Source of the DNA: a virus
Length of the DNA: 64,000 bases
Strand: one strand, 5' to 3'
Virus record (IMG/VR): IMGVR_UViG_3300018080_000167
Location: 1-64,000 of that record
A model generated the notes under the pieces. The model was not told where the DNA came from. It worked only from the letters and a program-made list of their open reading frames with translations, and ran no database searches. Position 1 is the stretch's first letter, and the number at the start of each line of letters is the position of its first letter. A program made the translations under genes and the position numbers. Positions 32,624 to 39,902 of this stretch are shown one piece after another.

Positions 32624-32806
32624 TTACATTTGACGCAATTGTTTTATCTTTTGTAACATCTCATGTTGCTTTGTCCGCAATTGGAGCAGGTCGAGGCATT
32701 CTGTGAAGTGTGCATTTTTGTCGAGCTGTTTGAGTTGTTCGTGACTAAGTTGTTGTGCAATTTCAACGAATGCTTCTACAATCTGTGAGCGCGGCTGTAA
32801 CTTCAT
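32624..32806 (-). CDS. Hypothetical 60-aa helical protein
   Basis: MKLQPRSQIVEAFVEIAQQL, helical with conserved-looking Gln/Leu runs. TTTAGGAGGAAATT is a perfect ribosome site. It is transcribed from the long non-coding gap to its right. Unknown function. Confidence 0.7.
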   Translation of the reverse strand: MKLQPRSQIVEAFVEIAQQLSHEQLKQLDKNAHFTECLDLLQLRTKQHEMLQKIKQLRQM

Positions 32807-32819
32807 AATTTCCTCCTAA

Positions 32820-33320
32820 ATGGTATTTTAATAAGAAAAAAAGCACTTTTTGTTTTTTAATAATACTACAAATAAAAAGAAGAATAAGAGAGAAAGGAGT
32901 AGAAAGGGGAAGGGAGTTAGGAAAAGGTTGGTGGGTTGGGTGTTTCCTATTGTGAGATGCGCCAAAAAAATGATAATTCTCTAACGATTTTTCCGTTTTG
33001 CTTCCGCCATTAACGTTGCCGCCCCTGCTATTACTCTTAGTAATTGCTGTTTTTAGCCAAAAAATTAACTTTTTTTTAAAAGGAGCCATTATTATTTTTA
33101 TTCTCCCGACTTTTAATAATATTATTATAACGAATATTATCTAACGTATTATTGCCAAAAAAATCCTTTTTTACATTAATAACTTCACTAATAATAGCAT
33201 TTTTACTGCTTTTTTTATGTCGCCATTATTATCTAAGGTATTACGGGTGTGCCCTTATTATACAAATCGATACAAATCGTTGTTTTTGAGCCAAAAATGG
33301 CACTTTCATTTAACACTTCT
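32820..33320. other. Non-coding gap
   Basis: No convincing gene. The left part is a purine-rich run (32870-32940, GAGAAAGGAGTAGAAAGGGG in part) and there are hairpins ATTACT/AGTAAT and GCCA/TGGC. Two copies of the TATTA-n-GTATTA repeat occur (33135-33156, 33225-33247) and ACAAATCG is repeated at 33262-33280. Leads into the iterons. Confidence 0.6.
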
Positions 33321-33470
33321 AACCGTCATATGACACTTTCCAACCGTCATATGACACTTTCTGAACCGTCGTGTGACATTTTCCAACCGTCATATGACAC
33401 TTTCTGAACCGTCGTGTGACACTTTCCAACCGTCATATGACACTTTCTGAACCGTCGTATGACGACTTCT
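33321..33470. repeat. Seven phased iterons (21/22-bp)
   Basis: Copies of AACCGTCATATGACACTTTC or AACCGTCGTGTGACACTTTC begin at 33321, 33342, 33364, 33385, 33407, 33428 and 33450. Spacings alternate 21 and 22 bases, so sites lie on one face of the helix; core GTCATATGAC is palindromic and from copy 2 on alternates with GTCGTGTGAC or a close variant. A degenerate copy sits at 33301-33320. Typical of an origin-binding, partition or multi-operator site; no other function is shown. Confidence 0.85.
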
Positions 33471-33476
33471 CAATTA

Positions 33477-33788
33477 TTATGTGAACGGAATAACATCGTC
33501 ATCACAACCATTTATACAAGTATCAATATCATCGATTTTTTCTTTTAATATTTTATATTGTTTTTCTACATCGTCTAATCTGATATTAGCCGCATTCAGC
33601 GCTTGCAATACCTCTTCTTGGAATTTATTAAAATCATTGGCTTTAATATAATTGCCAGTATGAGTTACATTATTAACAGTATTATTTTTTCTATAATAAT
33701 ATTTTCTATGATTATCACAACAAAATTTTTGTTGTTTTCCAAACAAAGGTTTTCCGCAATATTCACATTTTTTAGTATATTCTACCAT
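33477..33788 (-). CDS. Zinc-finger coiled-coil protein
   Basis: 103 aa. KKCEYCGKPLFGKQQKFCCD is an N-terminal zinc finger (CxxC plus CC...H), then a coiled coil (LDDVEKQYKILKEKIDDID). Ends 7 bases from the iteron array, so it is a candidate protein for binding or regulating it, though this is position only. Confidence 0.65.
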   Translation of the reverse strand: MVEYTKKCEYCGKPLFGKQQKFCCDNHRKYYYRKNNTVNNVTHTGNYIKANDFNKFQEEVLQALNAANIRLDDVEKQYKILKEKIDDIDTCINGCDDDVIPFT

Positions 33789-33802
33789 ATATTACCTCGA
33801 TA

Positions 33803-33937
33803 TTAAAAATTATCTTTTTTTAATGGTTTCCAACAAATCGCTGTTTTAATTTCTTCAAGCTCCTTTTTAATTTCTATATTTTCCTTTTCAAGTGCTGAAA
33901 TTTTTGCCAACAGCATTTCAATTATTTCTTCAAACAT
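33803..33937 (-). CDS. 44-aa coiled-coil protein
   Basis: MFEEIIEMLLAKISALEKEN then IEIKKELEEIKTAICWK. GAAG-rich ribosome site. Adjacent coiled-coil genes at 33939 and 34166 suggest a mixed helical complex. Confidence 0.55.
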   Translation of the reverse strand: MFEEIIEMLLAKISALEKENIEIKKELEEIKTAICWKPLKKDNF

Positions 33938-33938
33938 T

Positions 33939-34166
33939 TTATTTTTCTTCTTCCAGACTATCGAGCCTTTCTTCGACATCACAGATGCTATTTTCAAGCT
34001 CTGCGAGCCCTTCACTTAGCTCAAGTATTGCGGGTGATTGTTCAAGAGTGTCAAGTCGATCATCCAGCCGAATTGCAAAAGATTTAATAATTTCGAGCTT
34101 TTCTTCCAGCCTATCTATTTTTTCTTGCATTTCCTGTATCTCGACAACCATTTTGTATTCCATCAT
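33939..34166 (-). CDS. 75-aa coiled-coil protein
   Basis: Long heptads: EMQEKIDRLEEKLEIIKSFA, RLDDRLDTLEQSPAILELSE. The ATG overlaps the neighbouring stop by one base. Probably part of a small helical bundle. Function unknown. Confidence 0.65.
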   Translation of the reverse strand: MMEYKMVVEIQEMQEKIDRLEEKLEIIKSFAIRLDDRLDTLEQSPAILELSEGLAELENSICDVEERLDSLEEEK

Positions 34167-34348
34167 TATTCCTTTTCGTTAAGTTGCCTTTTAAGCTCTG
34201 CAATTTCTTGCTCAAGTTTATATACTTTTGATTTTGTATCGTTCATAATATTTATTATTGCCAACCATATTTGTGAAAAACTATCTGTAATTGCATTGCC
34301 TACTTCATAATCTTTATTAGCTCTTGGTACAGTTACTTTATTAAACAT
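34166..34348 (-). CDS. 60-aa coiled-coil protein
   Basis: MFNKVTVPRANKDYEVGNAI, then KVYKLEQEIAELKRQLNEKE. The N-terminus is not coiled. Third in the coiled-coil cluster. Function unknown. Confidence 0.65.
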   Translation of the reverse strand: MFNKVTVPRANKDYEVGNAITDSFSQIWLAIINIMNDTKSKVYKLEQEIAELKRQLNEKE

Positions 34349-34363
34349 AATGGGTCCTTTCTG

Positions 34364-34624
34364 CTACTTTTTTGCAGCCCTAAAAAAGTCATATAATGAT
34401 TCGTGTTTATCTTTATAAAAATTTTCACCATCATCAAAGAGTGGCTCAGAAGCCTCACAGCCGTCAATTAGCTCATTTTCTTTTATCGTCTCTTCCAGTA
34501 CAACATCAAACCTTTTAAGCCAATAACGCGCCTCTCCTACCGTTACACCCAAACTTTTAGCCATCTCTCGGACATTAGAACTTGCTTCCGCCAATTCTTT
34601 AATAGTTTTTTTGTTGATATCCAT
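34364..34624 (-). CDS. Small helix-turn-helix-like protein
   Basis: 86 aa. KTIKELAEASSNVREMAKSL followed by GVTVGEARYWLKRFDV gives a helix-turn-helix, then an acidic tail. The gene is directly downstream of a P1 promoter. May regulate the cluster; no family recognised. Confidence 0.6.
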   Translation of the reverse strand: MDINKKTIKELAEASSNVREMAKSLGVTVGEARYWLKRFDVVLEETIKENELIDGCEASEPLFDDGENFYKDKHESLYDFFRAAKK

Positions 34625-34639
34625 AATAATACTCCTTTC

Positions 34640-34675
34640 TACATATAATATCTACTATATTGTAATTTTTTCCTA
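34640..34675 (-). promoter_or_regulatory. P1-family promoter, copy 4
   Basis: TAGGAA (34670-34675), 19 bases, TATTAT within ATATAGTAGATATTATATGTAG. Leftward, 16 bases before the HTH gene's coding region. Confidence 0.75.
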
Positions 34676-34689
34676 ATGAATTTGAAATA

Positions 34690-35231
34690 ATTTTATTTTC
34701 TCTATTGACAGAGGGGTTCCCTTTTCTCCCTTCCCATAATTTAAGTTTATGGCGGCGGCTACCCCTTCAGGGTAAGGAGGGGGGAGCTATGCCTAACCAT
34801 TATTTTTAGCAAAAAAAGCCTAAATAAAAAAGGCGCTCGCCGATTATGAAAAAAGAGACATTTTTTGGAAAACCTATTGCTCATCGCTTCTGTAGAGCGT
34901 CGAAAGCACGGTGGCATATTATATTTTCCTACATGTTCGGGTGCTGGTTGCAAAGGGAACCAGGGAAGCAGAGCCAGCGCGCACCGTGAGAGGCTCACTA
35001 AAATCGATGGTCTCCCGCCACTCGTGGCGATATATGCCTCCCGCTGTTTCCAGCTACTAAGCAATATATTCTTTTCCATCGACACCTCTCTTTTTCCCTA
35101 AAGCTATTAACTTAAGGTACTTACTAATTAGGTAGCTTTCAAACCTTTGGTTTTTTTATTAAAGAGAGTAACCTGTCTGAAATCTCTCTAATTTAACAGC
35201 AAAGCGATTCGCTGTAAAGAGAACCTTTCTC
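34690..35231 (-). ncRNA. Candidate large structured RNA (about 540 nt)
   Basis: P1 copy 5 faces this region, which has no supported gene and is GC-richer than its AT-rich surroundings. Helices read on the minus strand: outer TCGATGG/CCATCGA (35076-35082 with 35004-35010) encloses ATATAT-TGC/GCATATAT, which encloses GCTG-GAAA-CAGC, plus CGCCA-CGAG-TGGCG. Others: AGAGAA/TTCTCT, ACAGC/GCTGT, AAAGCTA/TAGCTTT, CACGGTG/CACCGTG, CTGGTT/AACCAG, TACCC/GGGTA, CATAA/TTATG. The 3' end is uncertain. Size and phage context resemble ROOL or GOLLD RNAs, but I do not recognise either. Confidence 0.6.
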
Positions 35232-35270
35232 TATTATATAATATCTACTAAAATGCCTCTTTTATTCAAT
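35232..35270 (-). promoter_or_regulatory. P1-family promoter, copy 5
   Basis: TTGAAT (35264-35269), then TTTTAGTAGATATTATATAATAG, leftward, with no gene in the next 550 bases. It appears to drive the structured RNA. Confidence 0.75.
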
Positions 35271-35482
35271 ATTTTTTAAAATTTATTTTTTTTAATGAAA
35301 ATATTATAGAATTTATTATAAAATGTATTACTGCAAATATTAAAGGGGGGAGGGTTAAAGTGTAATTATAAAAGAAGTTATTAAGGATTGCCAATTTGGC
35401 AATTTCATCTCCAGTCGCTCTCGCTCTCTGAACACAAAAAGGTAATTATTATAAAAGTTATTAAAGTAAGTATTACTGTATA
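35271..35482. other. AT-rich gap with repeats
   Basis: No gene seen. Holds two GTATTACTG repeats (35313-35334, 35457-35481), a perfect inverted GCCAA/TTGGC near 35380 and a G-rich run AAAGGGGGGAGGG near 35345. Confidence 0.5.
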
Positions 35483-35516
35483 ACAAAAAATAAAGAAGGC
35501 GACGATTATGCCGCCC
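35483..35516 (-). terminator. Probable rho-independent terminator
   Basis: Leftward GGCG/CGCC hairpin with TTCTTTATTTTTTG tail, downstream of the three-gene unit ending at 35570. The stem is short, so strength is uncertain. Confidence 0.55.
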
Positions 35517-35569
35517 TCAATATTTTCTTGATCTTAAAAAACTATTATTATTTTGGATCAATAGAATTA

Positions 35570-35791
35570 TTATTCTTGCTGCACCCCGTTAAAACCATTA
35601 TAAATATGAACGCCCTCCTCTGTAGGTTCCCACTTCCTATAAACCTCATAGGATTGATTGCCATAGCGCACACTAGTAAAGCGTGCTACAAGCCGCCATT
35701 CGGATGCATAATGGTAATGATCAGCTAACCAAAGCAGCATTTTTTTGTCTCTTGGCTCTGCATATTTTTCAATTTCTTCTTTAATTTTCAT
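35570..35791 (-). CDS. Hypothetical 73-aa protein
   Basis: MKIKEEIEKYAEPRDKKMLL, Trp/Tyr-rich (YHYASEWRLVARFTSVRYG). Compact and probably globular. Not recognised. Last gene of the unit ended by a terminator. Confidence 0.65.
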   Translation of the reverse strand: MKIKEEIEKYAEPRDKKMLLWLADHYHYASEWRLVARFTSVRYGNQSYEVYRKWEPTEEGVHIYNGFNGVQQE

Positions 35792-35803
35792 AGTGTGGCT
35801 CTC

Positions 35804-36106
35804 CTAACTACAATAAAGATAAAGTTTTACACAATCTTCACCATTTTCATCTTCAAAAAGTTTAACAAGATGTCCGCTAAAAAAAGAATCTGCGTCATAC
35901 CCATCAAATGGCTTCATCCAATCTGGGGGATTTGGATTATAGACGGGATTGTGAACAGCCATAAATTCGCTTAAAAAGTATTTTTCGCCGTTGTGCTCAA
36001 AGTATTGCTCCAGCTCTCCGTTTTCTTTGTCGTCTTCCCATTCTGGGATTCCGTAATTTAATTCTTTGATCCCTAAAAATTTAATATCAGGTTTATCGCA
36101 CTCCAT
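35804..36106 (-). CDS. Hypothetical 100-aa acidic protein
   Basis: MECDKPDIKFLGIKELNYGI with acidic loops and Pro/Tyr-rich NPVYNPNPPDWMKPFDGYD. GGAGGATTAAA precedes the ATG, inside the preceding gene's stop region. Unknown role. Confidence 0.65.
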   Translation of the reverse strand: MECDKPDIKFLGIKELNYGIPEWEDDKENGELEQYFEHNGEKYFLSEFMAVHNPVYNPNPPDWMKPFDGYDADSFFSGHLVKLFEDENGEDCVKLYLYCS

Positions 36107-36107
36107 T

Positions 36108-36284
36108 TTAATCCTCCACTTCTTCGAGTTTAAAATCGTCGCAATCAAGATAATCGTCCGCATTGTCAATATGCTCTTCATAGTCAAGCTGTTCCATCTT
36201 TGCCTTCGCTTCTTTTTCACTATCTGCTTTTACCTTGAAATATTCACGCACTGTAATTTTTTGACTAAAAATGTAAGTTTTCAT
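36108..36284 (-). CDS. Hypothetical 58-aa acidic protein
   Basis: MKTYIFSQKITVREYFKVKA then a strongly acidic end (CDDFKLEEVED). AGGAGGATGAA precedes the ATG; the stop overlaps the 100-aa start region. Unknown. Confidence 0.65.
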   Translation of the reverse strand: MKTYIFSQKITVREYFKVKADSEKEAKAKMEQLDYEEHIDNADDYLDCDDFKLEEVED

Positions 36285-36285
36285 T

Positions 36286-36450
36286 TCATCCTCCTATAAA
36301 GTCATAAAGTTTTTCAAGTGTTTGAACAGCTCCAAAGGAATAATATTCAGCTTTCATATAACTATTATATATAAAAGTAAAATATTTGTTCCCGCCTTCA
36401 TGCATAATTCTGAAATTGTAACCGTTTTGACTCCCTGTTAATGTTTCCAT
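36286..36450 (-). CDS. Hypothetical 54-aa protein
   Basis: METLTGSQNGYNFRIMHEGG, aromatic-rich (YFTFIYNSYMKAEYYSFG). GTAAGGAGGTAAAAAA precedes the ATG. First gene of the leftward unit after a P2 element. Unknown. Confidence 0.65.
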   Translation of the reverse strand: METLTGSQNGYNFRIMHEGGNKYFTFIYNSYMKAEYYSFGAVQTLEKLYDFIGG

Positions 36451-36461
36451 TTTTTTACCTC

Positions 36462-36488
36462 CTTACATCCTTCACACGTAGGATTGAA
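36462..36488 (-). promoter_or_regulatory. P2 element, copy 5
   Basis: Leftward TTTCAATCC then ACGTGTGAAGGATGTAAGG, upstream of the 54-aa gene at the divergent centre of the window. Confidence 0.6.
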
Positions 36489-36710
36489 AAAATAGAATGA
36501 AAAATATATTTTTTTACTTATACATCTATATATAATAAACAACATCCTATGTATGGCAGTGTACATTTTTTGTACATCGACATAAGATGTACATCATTAA
36601 AAGATACACTAATACGTTCCGTTATATCTTTACAATTAAACCTGTATTTAATATTTCCATCAATAAATTAGCTATTAAAATTGAAAGCTGAAAAAATTTT
36701 AATAAAAAAA
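36489..36710. other. Divergent intergenic region with TGTACA operators
   Basis: The switch point between the leftward and rightward genome halves. TGTACA palindromes occur at 36560-36565, 36571-36576 and 36588-36593; the last extends to GATGTACATC. Such a cluster between divergent P2 elements looks like an operator. No gene is seen. Confidence 0.6.
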
Positions 36711-36738
36711 TTCAATCCGGTGTGCGGTAGATGTAAGC
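36711..36738 (+). promoter_or_regulatory. P2 element, copy 6
   Basis: TTCAATCC then GGTGTGCGGTAGATGTAAGC, rightward, upstream of the 184-aa gene; the first of five rightward copies. Confidence 0.65.
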
Positions 36739-36783
36739 AAAAATTTAAATTTTACAAAAAACTATTATTAAAGGAGAGGCAAG

Positions 36784-37338
36784 ATGAACTACGAAAAAGA
36801 GTCTGGAAGTTTGTATGATAAAAGAGCAAGGTGGGCTTCAAGGCTCCGCAGTCTGCGCAACGAACTGAATGATACAGCATCAGAGCTTGGAATAGATGAT
36901 TATTTTTATAATCTGTTCAACGGGGCTGGTGATGTAATCCATAGTCTTATGTGCGAATTTATTGATTCTTTGAAGGAGGATGAAATGAAAGTTGACATTG
37001 AAGACACTTTACAGAAGAATGTTGATGAGGCAATTGAAAATTTGGAAGAGCTTATTGAAGAAACATGGGAAGACGAGGAAGAAAGAGAAGAGTTGACGGC
37101 ATTTGAGATTCAACAAAAACTCGATTATGATGGTAGGATTCACGAAATTATTGATAGTGCAGTACCTATTTATACAAAAGAGATCAAGGATACATGGTAT
37201 TTACACGAACACAAATTACTTGAGGCATACGAAAATGAAGGACTTGGGAAAAACCCCCACGAGAACGATGGGATGGTTGCAATCTTTTGTTACATTTCAC
37301 AAAAGGTTTTTGAATGGCTTTTCCAAGAGTACAATTGA
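36784..37338 (+). CDS. Hypothetical 184-aa acidic protein
   Basis: MNYEKESGSLYDKRARWASR, then long acidic helices (EELIEETWEDEEEREEL). GGAGAGGCAAG precedes the ATG. First gene of the rightward half. No domain recognised. Confidence 0.7.
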   Translation: MNYEKESGSLYDKRARWASRLRSLRNELNDTASELGIDDYFYNLFNGAGDVIHSLMCEFIDSLKEDEMKVDIEDTLQKNVDEAIENLEELIEETWEDEEEREELTAFEIQQKLDYDGRIHEIIDSAVPIYTKEIKDTWYLHEHKLLEAYENEGLGKNPHENDGMVAIFCYISQKVFEWLFQEYN

Positions 37339-37349
37339 TAGGAGGAAAA

Positions 37350-37550
37350 ATGAAAACAGCAAATAAAAAATATCGTTATTCGCCATCTTTTTTTGATAGT
37401 ATTATTGCACCACCAGACGGAATAAACGATGGAGATATTGTGACAGTTATTAATGATGCATCTTTGCCAAAGTCAAAAGGGAATTCTTTTGTGACAAAAG
37501 ATGGTGGACCTGTGCGAATGGTAAACGATAATTCATTAGAAAAGGTTTAG
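37350..37550 (+). CDS. Hypothetical 66-aa protein
   Basis: MKTANKKYRYSPSFFDSIIA and VTVINDASLPKSKGNSFVTK: a short, probably beta-rich protein. GGAGGAAAA precedes the ATG. Unknown role. Confidence 0.6.
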   Translation: MKTANKKYRYSPSFFDSIIAPPDGINDGDIVTVINDASLPKSKGNSFVTKDGGPVRMVNDNSLEKV

Positions 37551-37559
37551 GGAGAAAAG

Positions 37560-38090
37560 ATGAGAACAAAACAATATAATGTTTATAAATTTAACGAACT
37601 CTCAAAAGAGGCGCAAGAACAAGCAATATATAATCTCCAAGATATCAATGTAGCGCATAATTGGTGGAGCTATATCTACGGAATGTTTCAACAGTGCGGA
37701 ATAAAAATAAAATCTTTTGATATATATAGATACCAAATAGAAATTGAATTTATCGAAGACATTGAGGATGTTTTTAGTAAACTTATTAAAGACTTTGCCC
37801 TTTATCCTGCGGAACATATTGCGTCACGATATCAACTTATGATTGAACGTAAAAAACAAGAGGCATTGAATAATGAAGGCGTTGACCCATCTGATTTCAG
37901 TGTAGAATGTGAAGAAACTTATGATGATATTTGTGATAGTTTTAAGCACAAAATAAAAAATGAAATTTTTGACACATTAAAAAAAGATTACGATTATTTA
38001 ACAAGCGAAAAAAGCATTGTCGAAACAATCGAACTTAATGACTACGATTTTCTAGATAATGGAGAGTTAGACCCTTTTCCAACAAGCTAA
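37560..38090 (+). CDS. Phage-family 176-aa protein (YKFNELSxEAQEQAI type)
   Basis: KQYNVYKFNELSKEAQEQAI, then NVAHNWWSYIYGMFQQCGIK. I recall this N-terminal pattern, followed by a WW-containing helix and a long acidic tail, from many phage hypothetical proteins, sometimes labelled antitoxin-like. No catalytic motif. Function unknown. Confidence 0.7.
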   Translation: MRTKQYNVYKFNELSKEAQEQAIYNLQDINVAHNWWSYIYGMFQQCGIKIKSFDIYRYQIEIEFIEDIEDVFSKLIKDFALYPAEHIASRYQLMIERKKQEALNNEGVDPSDFSVECEETYDDICDSFKHKIKNEIFDTLKKDYDYLTSEKSIVETIELNDYDFLDNGELDPFPTS

Positions 38091-38095
38091 CCAAC

Positions 38096-38120
38096 GGGAG
38101 CAAAATCGCTCCCAAAGTAA
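38096..38120 (+). terminator. Hairpin, probable terminator or RNA element
   Basis: GGGAGC/GCTCCC stem with loop AAAATC right after the 176-aa gene. The tail is AAAGTAATT, not a T run, so termination is doubtful. Further pairings (TTAATAC/GTATTAA, AGTAATA/TATTACT) follow to about 38200. Confidence 0.4.
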
Positions 38121-38276
38121 TTAATACGTGCAGTAATAGGTTTCGGCTTTCTCTGAGGTATTGGCGCGTGTATTAAGGGCTTTATTACTTCTGATCTTTA
38201 AAATATTATTGTAAGTATTAAAAAAGGTATTATTGTTTAAAAACCAGGAAAATTTTTAAATTTTAATATTCAATTT

Positions 38277-38303
38277 TTCAATCCATAGTGCAGTAGATGT
38301 CAG
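38277..38303 (+). promoter_or_regulatory. P2 element, copy 7
   Basis: TTTTCAATCC then ATAGTGCAGTAGATGTCAGC, with ATTCAA before it. Directly upstream of the 98-aa gene. Confidence 0.7.
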
Positions 38304-38330
38304 CAAACAATCGAATAAAAGGAGAATAAA

Positions 38331-38627
38331 ATGACACTTAACGATTTTTTAAACAGTGATTATTTTCAGAATTACGAACACGATTTTTTCAATACTAATA
38401 TCTATTTTATGTATGATAACAAGACAATAGATAGAATATTTGAAGCAAGAGAAGATGGATGTGATGGTAGGACACACTTTGAAGTAATAGACTTGTGGAG
38501 AGATTCAATTGATTGTGCTTGGCACGATGATGTAGTTACTGAAAAAGAATATGATGATGTTGTTGCAGAGATTAACAAGTGTGAATTGTGGCATTGTGAA
38601 AACGGTTCTTTGTTTCAAACAATTTAA
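38331..38627 (+). CDS. Hypothetical 98-aa acidic protein
   Basis: MTLNDFLNSDYFQNYEHDFF, rich in Asp/Tyr/Phe with a Cys/His end (CELWHCENG). AAAGGAGAATAAA precedes the ATG. Monocistronic behind a P2 element. Unknown. Confidence 0.65.
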   Translation: MTLNDFLNSDYFQNYEHDFFNTNIYFMYDNKTIDRIFEAREDGCDGRTHFEVIDLWRDSIDCAWHDDVVTEKEYDDVVAEINKCELWHCENGSLFQTI

Positions 38628-38646
38628 TAATTTTAATCTTCAATTT

Positions 38647-38674
38647 TTCAATCCAGTGTGCAGTAGATGTGAGG
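38647..38674 (+). promoter_or_regulatory. P2 element, copy 8
   Basis: TTTCAATCC then AGTGTGCAGTAGATGTGAGG, the best match to the family consensus. Upstream of the 94-aa gene. Confidence 0.7.
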
Positions 38675-38702
38675 GGAAAACAATAACAATTGGGAGGTTA
38701 TT

Positions 38703-38987
38703 ATGTACGATGAAAATGAATTTGAAAAAATGGAGTGTTTGTTAGATGATTGTCGTGGGATTTATATTCCGCAAGCCTTTATTGAGTGTTATAGTTATGA
38801 ACAATGGGGCATTTCCGAAGAAAATGCTACAATATTACTTAAAGGTCCTGAACCTGAAAATGAGCTTTACTGGGAAACTTGGGATGAGGTAATGCGCGAT
38901 GCCGAATATACTGATGAGTTCGGTAACGTTTGGAACTTGTTTCAAGATGGCGACCTTTTCGCTGTTGTTTACAAAGAGTGTGAATAA
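38703..38987 (+). CDS. Hypothetical 94-aa acidic protein
   Basis: MYDENEFEKMECLLDDCRGI, acidic and aromatic, ending KECE. TTGGGAGGTTATT precedes the ATG. Terminator downstream. Unknown. Confidence 0.65.
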   Translation: MYDENEFEKMECLLDDCRGIYIPQAFIECYSYEQWGISEENATILLKGPEPENELYWETWDEVMRDAEYTDEFGNVWNLFQDGDLFAVVYKECE

Positions 38988-39006
38988 ATCCTCCTAATCT
39001 TATAAT

Positions 39007-39040
39007 AGGACCCTGGATTGTTTCTGGGGTCCTTTTTTTA
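39007..39040 (+). terminator. Rho-independent terminator
   Basis: AGGACCC/GGGTCCT stem followed by TTTTTTT, after the 94-aa gene. Confidence 0.85.
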
Positions 39041-39054
39041 TTAAAGGAGTTATT

Positions 39055-39222
39055 ATGGAATATATTATTGATTTTTGTTTCACATTAAAAACAAATAAAG
39101 ATTTTTCTGATATTACCACAAAAGAATTTATCAATGCAGCAAAAAAACGCCTTGATGATGTGGAAATAGCAGATGATATTGAGGCATTTGGTATTGTTGA
39201 TGTTATTAGTGAGGAGGAATAA
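39055..39222 (+). CDS. Hypothetical 55-aa acidic protein
   Basis: MEYIIDFCFTLKTNKDFSDI, helical acidic end DVISEEE. AAAGGAGTTATT precedes the ATG. Its last codons lie one base before the next start. It follows the terminator with no visible promoter, so a promoter may overlap the terminator. Confidence 0.6.
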   Translation: MEYIIDFCFTLKTNKDFSDITTKEFINAAKKRLDDVEIADDIEAFGIVDVISEEE

Positions 39223-39223
39223 A

Positions 39224-39406
39224 ATGTTTGAGCGAATAAAATTTTGGAAAAGCGATCGTGTTTGGTATCGCAAGTGTGATGATAGATTCATCCTTACCAC
39301 TACATTTGATTATGGTAGAAACATCGGATGTTGTGCAAGAAATTATTTTATTGCAACGATGCGTAATGCAGCAAAGGGAAGAAAAGTAATCGTGAGGCGT
39401 ACATGA
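39224..39406 (+). CDS. Hypothetical 60-aa basic protein
   Basis: MFERIKFWKSDRVWYRKCDD, GAGGAGGAATAAA before the ATG, then a basic end KGRKVIVRRT. Possibly nucleic-acid binding. Unknown family. Confidence 0.6.
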   Translation: MFERIKFWKSDRVWYRKCDDRFILTTTFDYGRNIGCCARNYFIATMRNAAKGRKVIVRRT

Positions 39407-39606
39407 TTATTATTATACTTACTATTGGACTTATTATCTTATTGTATTACGGAAGTAAGCTTGATGTAGAATATCGTAATAATGTACGTATTAAGGAGGA
39501 AAAGAAAAGACAAAAAAGATTTATTGATATGCAGAGTACACATCATCAAGGTGGTGGTTCAAATCAATATATTGGCACTATTTATAATTCTTGTGATATT
39601 TTTTGA
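39403..39606 (+). CDS. 67-aa membrane protein
   Basis: N-terminal membrane helix MIIIILTIGLIILLYYGSKL, then a polar tail rich in Gln and Gly. Overlaps the previous stop by 4 bases. Unknown role. Confidence 0.65.
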   Translation: MIIIILTIGLIILLYYGSKLDVEYRNNVRIKEEKKRQKRFIDMQSTHHQGGGSNQYIGTIYNSCDIF

Positions 39607-39622
39607 TTTTAATATTCAATTT

Positions 39623-39650
39623 TTCAATCCAGCGTGTTATAGGTGAGAGG
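39623..39650 (+). promoter_or_regulatory. P2 element, copy 9
   Basis: TTCAATCC then AGCGTGTTATAGGTGAGAGG, upstream of the 65-aa gene. More diverged in the downstream block. Confidence 0.6.
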
Positions 39651-39677
39651 AAACAAAATTTTTATTAGGAGGTAAAA

Positions 39678-39875
39678 ATGCTTTTTCCATTTGCTGAATA
39701 CGAGAAACGCGCTAAGAAAATGACAATCGCTGAACTGTTCTATGCCAAAAGAGATGCCTATCGTGCAGCACAATCTTTGAAGGGCGCAGATGTTCGAGGC
39801 AAGGATGAGAACTGGTATATGGATGAGTGTCATACCTATGGCGATGAAATAAGGCGGCGTCAAAAAAACGTATAA
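39678..39875 (+). CDS. Hypothetical 65-aa basic protein
   Basis: MLFPFAEYEKRAKKMTIAEL, ending RRRQKNV. TAGGAGGTAAAA precedes the ATG. Helical, strongly basic. Unknown. Confidence 0.6.
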   Translation: MLFPFAEYEKRAKKMTIAELFYAKRDAYRAAQSLKGADVRGKDENWYMDECHTYGDEIRRRQKNV

Positions 39876-39902
39876 TATAATTCACACAAAGGAGGAAACC
39901 TT

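Noticed and set aside
32763-33089. A 108-codon minus-strand frame with a GGGAG-like site
   Set aside because: Its last 15 codons overlap the well-supported 60-aa gene in another frame, composition is odd (poly-Pro/Ser, then Leu/Ile) and it covers a purine-rich non-coding stretch.
33321-33470. CRISPR-like repeat spacing
   Set aside because: Repeats abut directly with no unique spacers; spacing is 21-22 bases, so these are iterons.
34759-35085. A 108-codon minus frame within the structured RNA
   Set aside because: Its start and first codons lie in the TCGATGG/CCATCGA helix and other stems; the protein is low-complexity and has no family. The RNA explanation accounts for the local GC rise better.
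34865-35101. A 78-codon plus frame in the same place
   Set aside because: No ribosome site, no promoter in that direction and it is antisense to the structured RNA candidate.
38091-38200. Riboswitch-like folded leader
   Set aside because: Hairpins are present (GGGAGC/GCTCCC, TTAATAC/GTATTAA) but no known class is recognised and the P2 element lies after it, so it is not a leader of the next gene.
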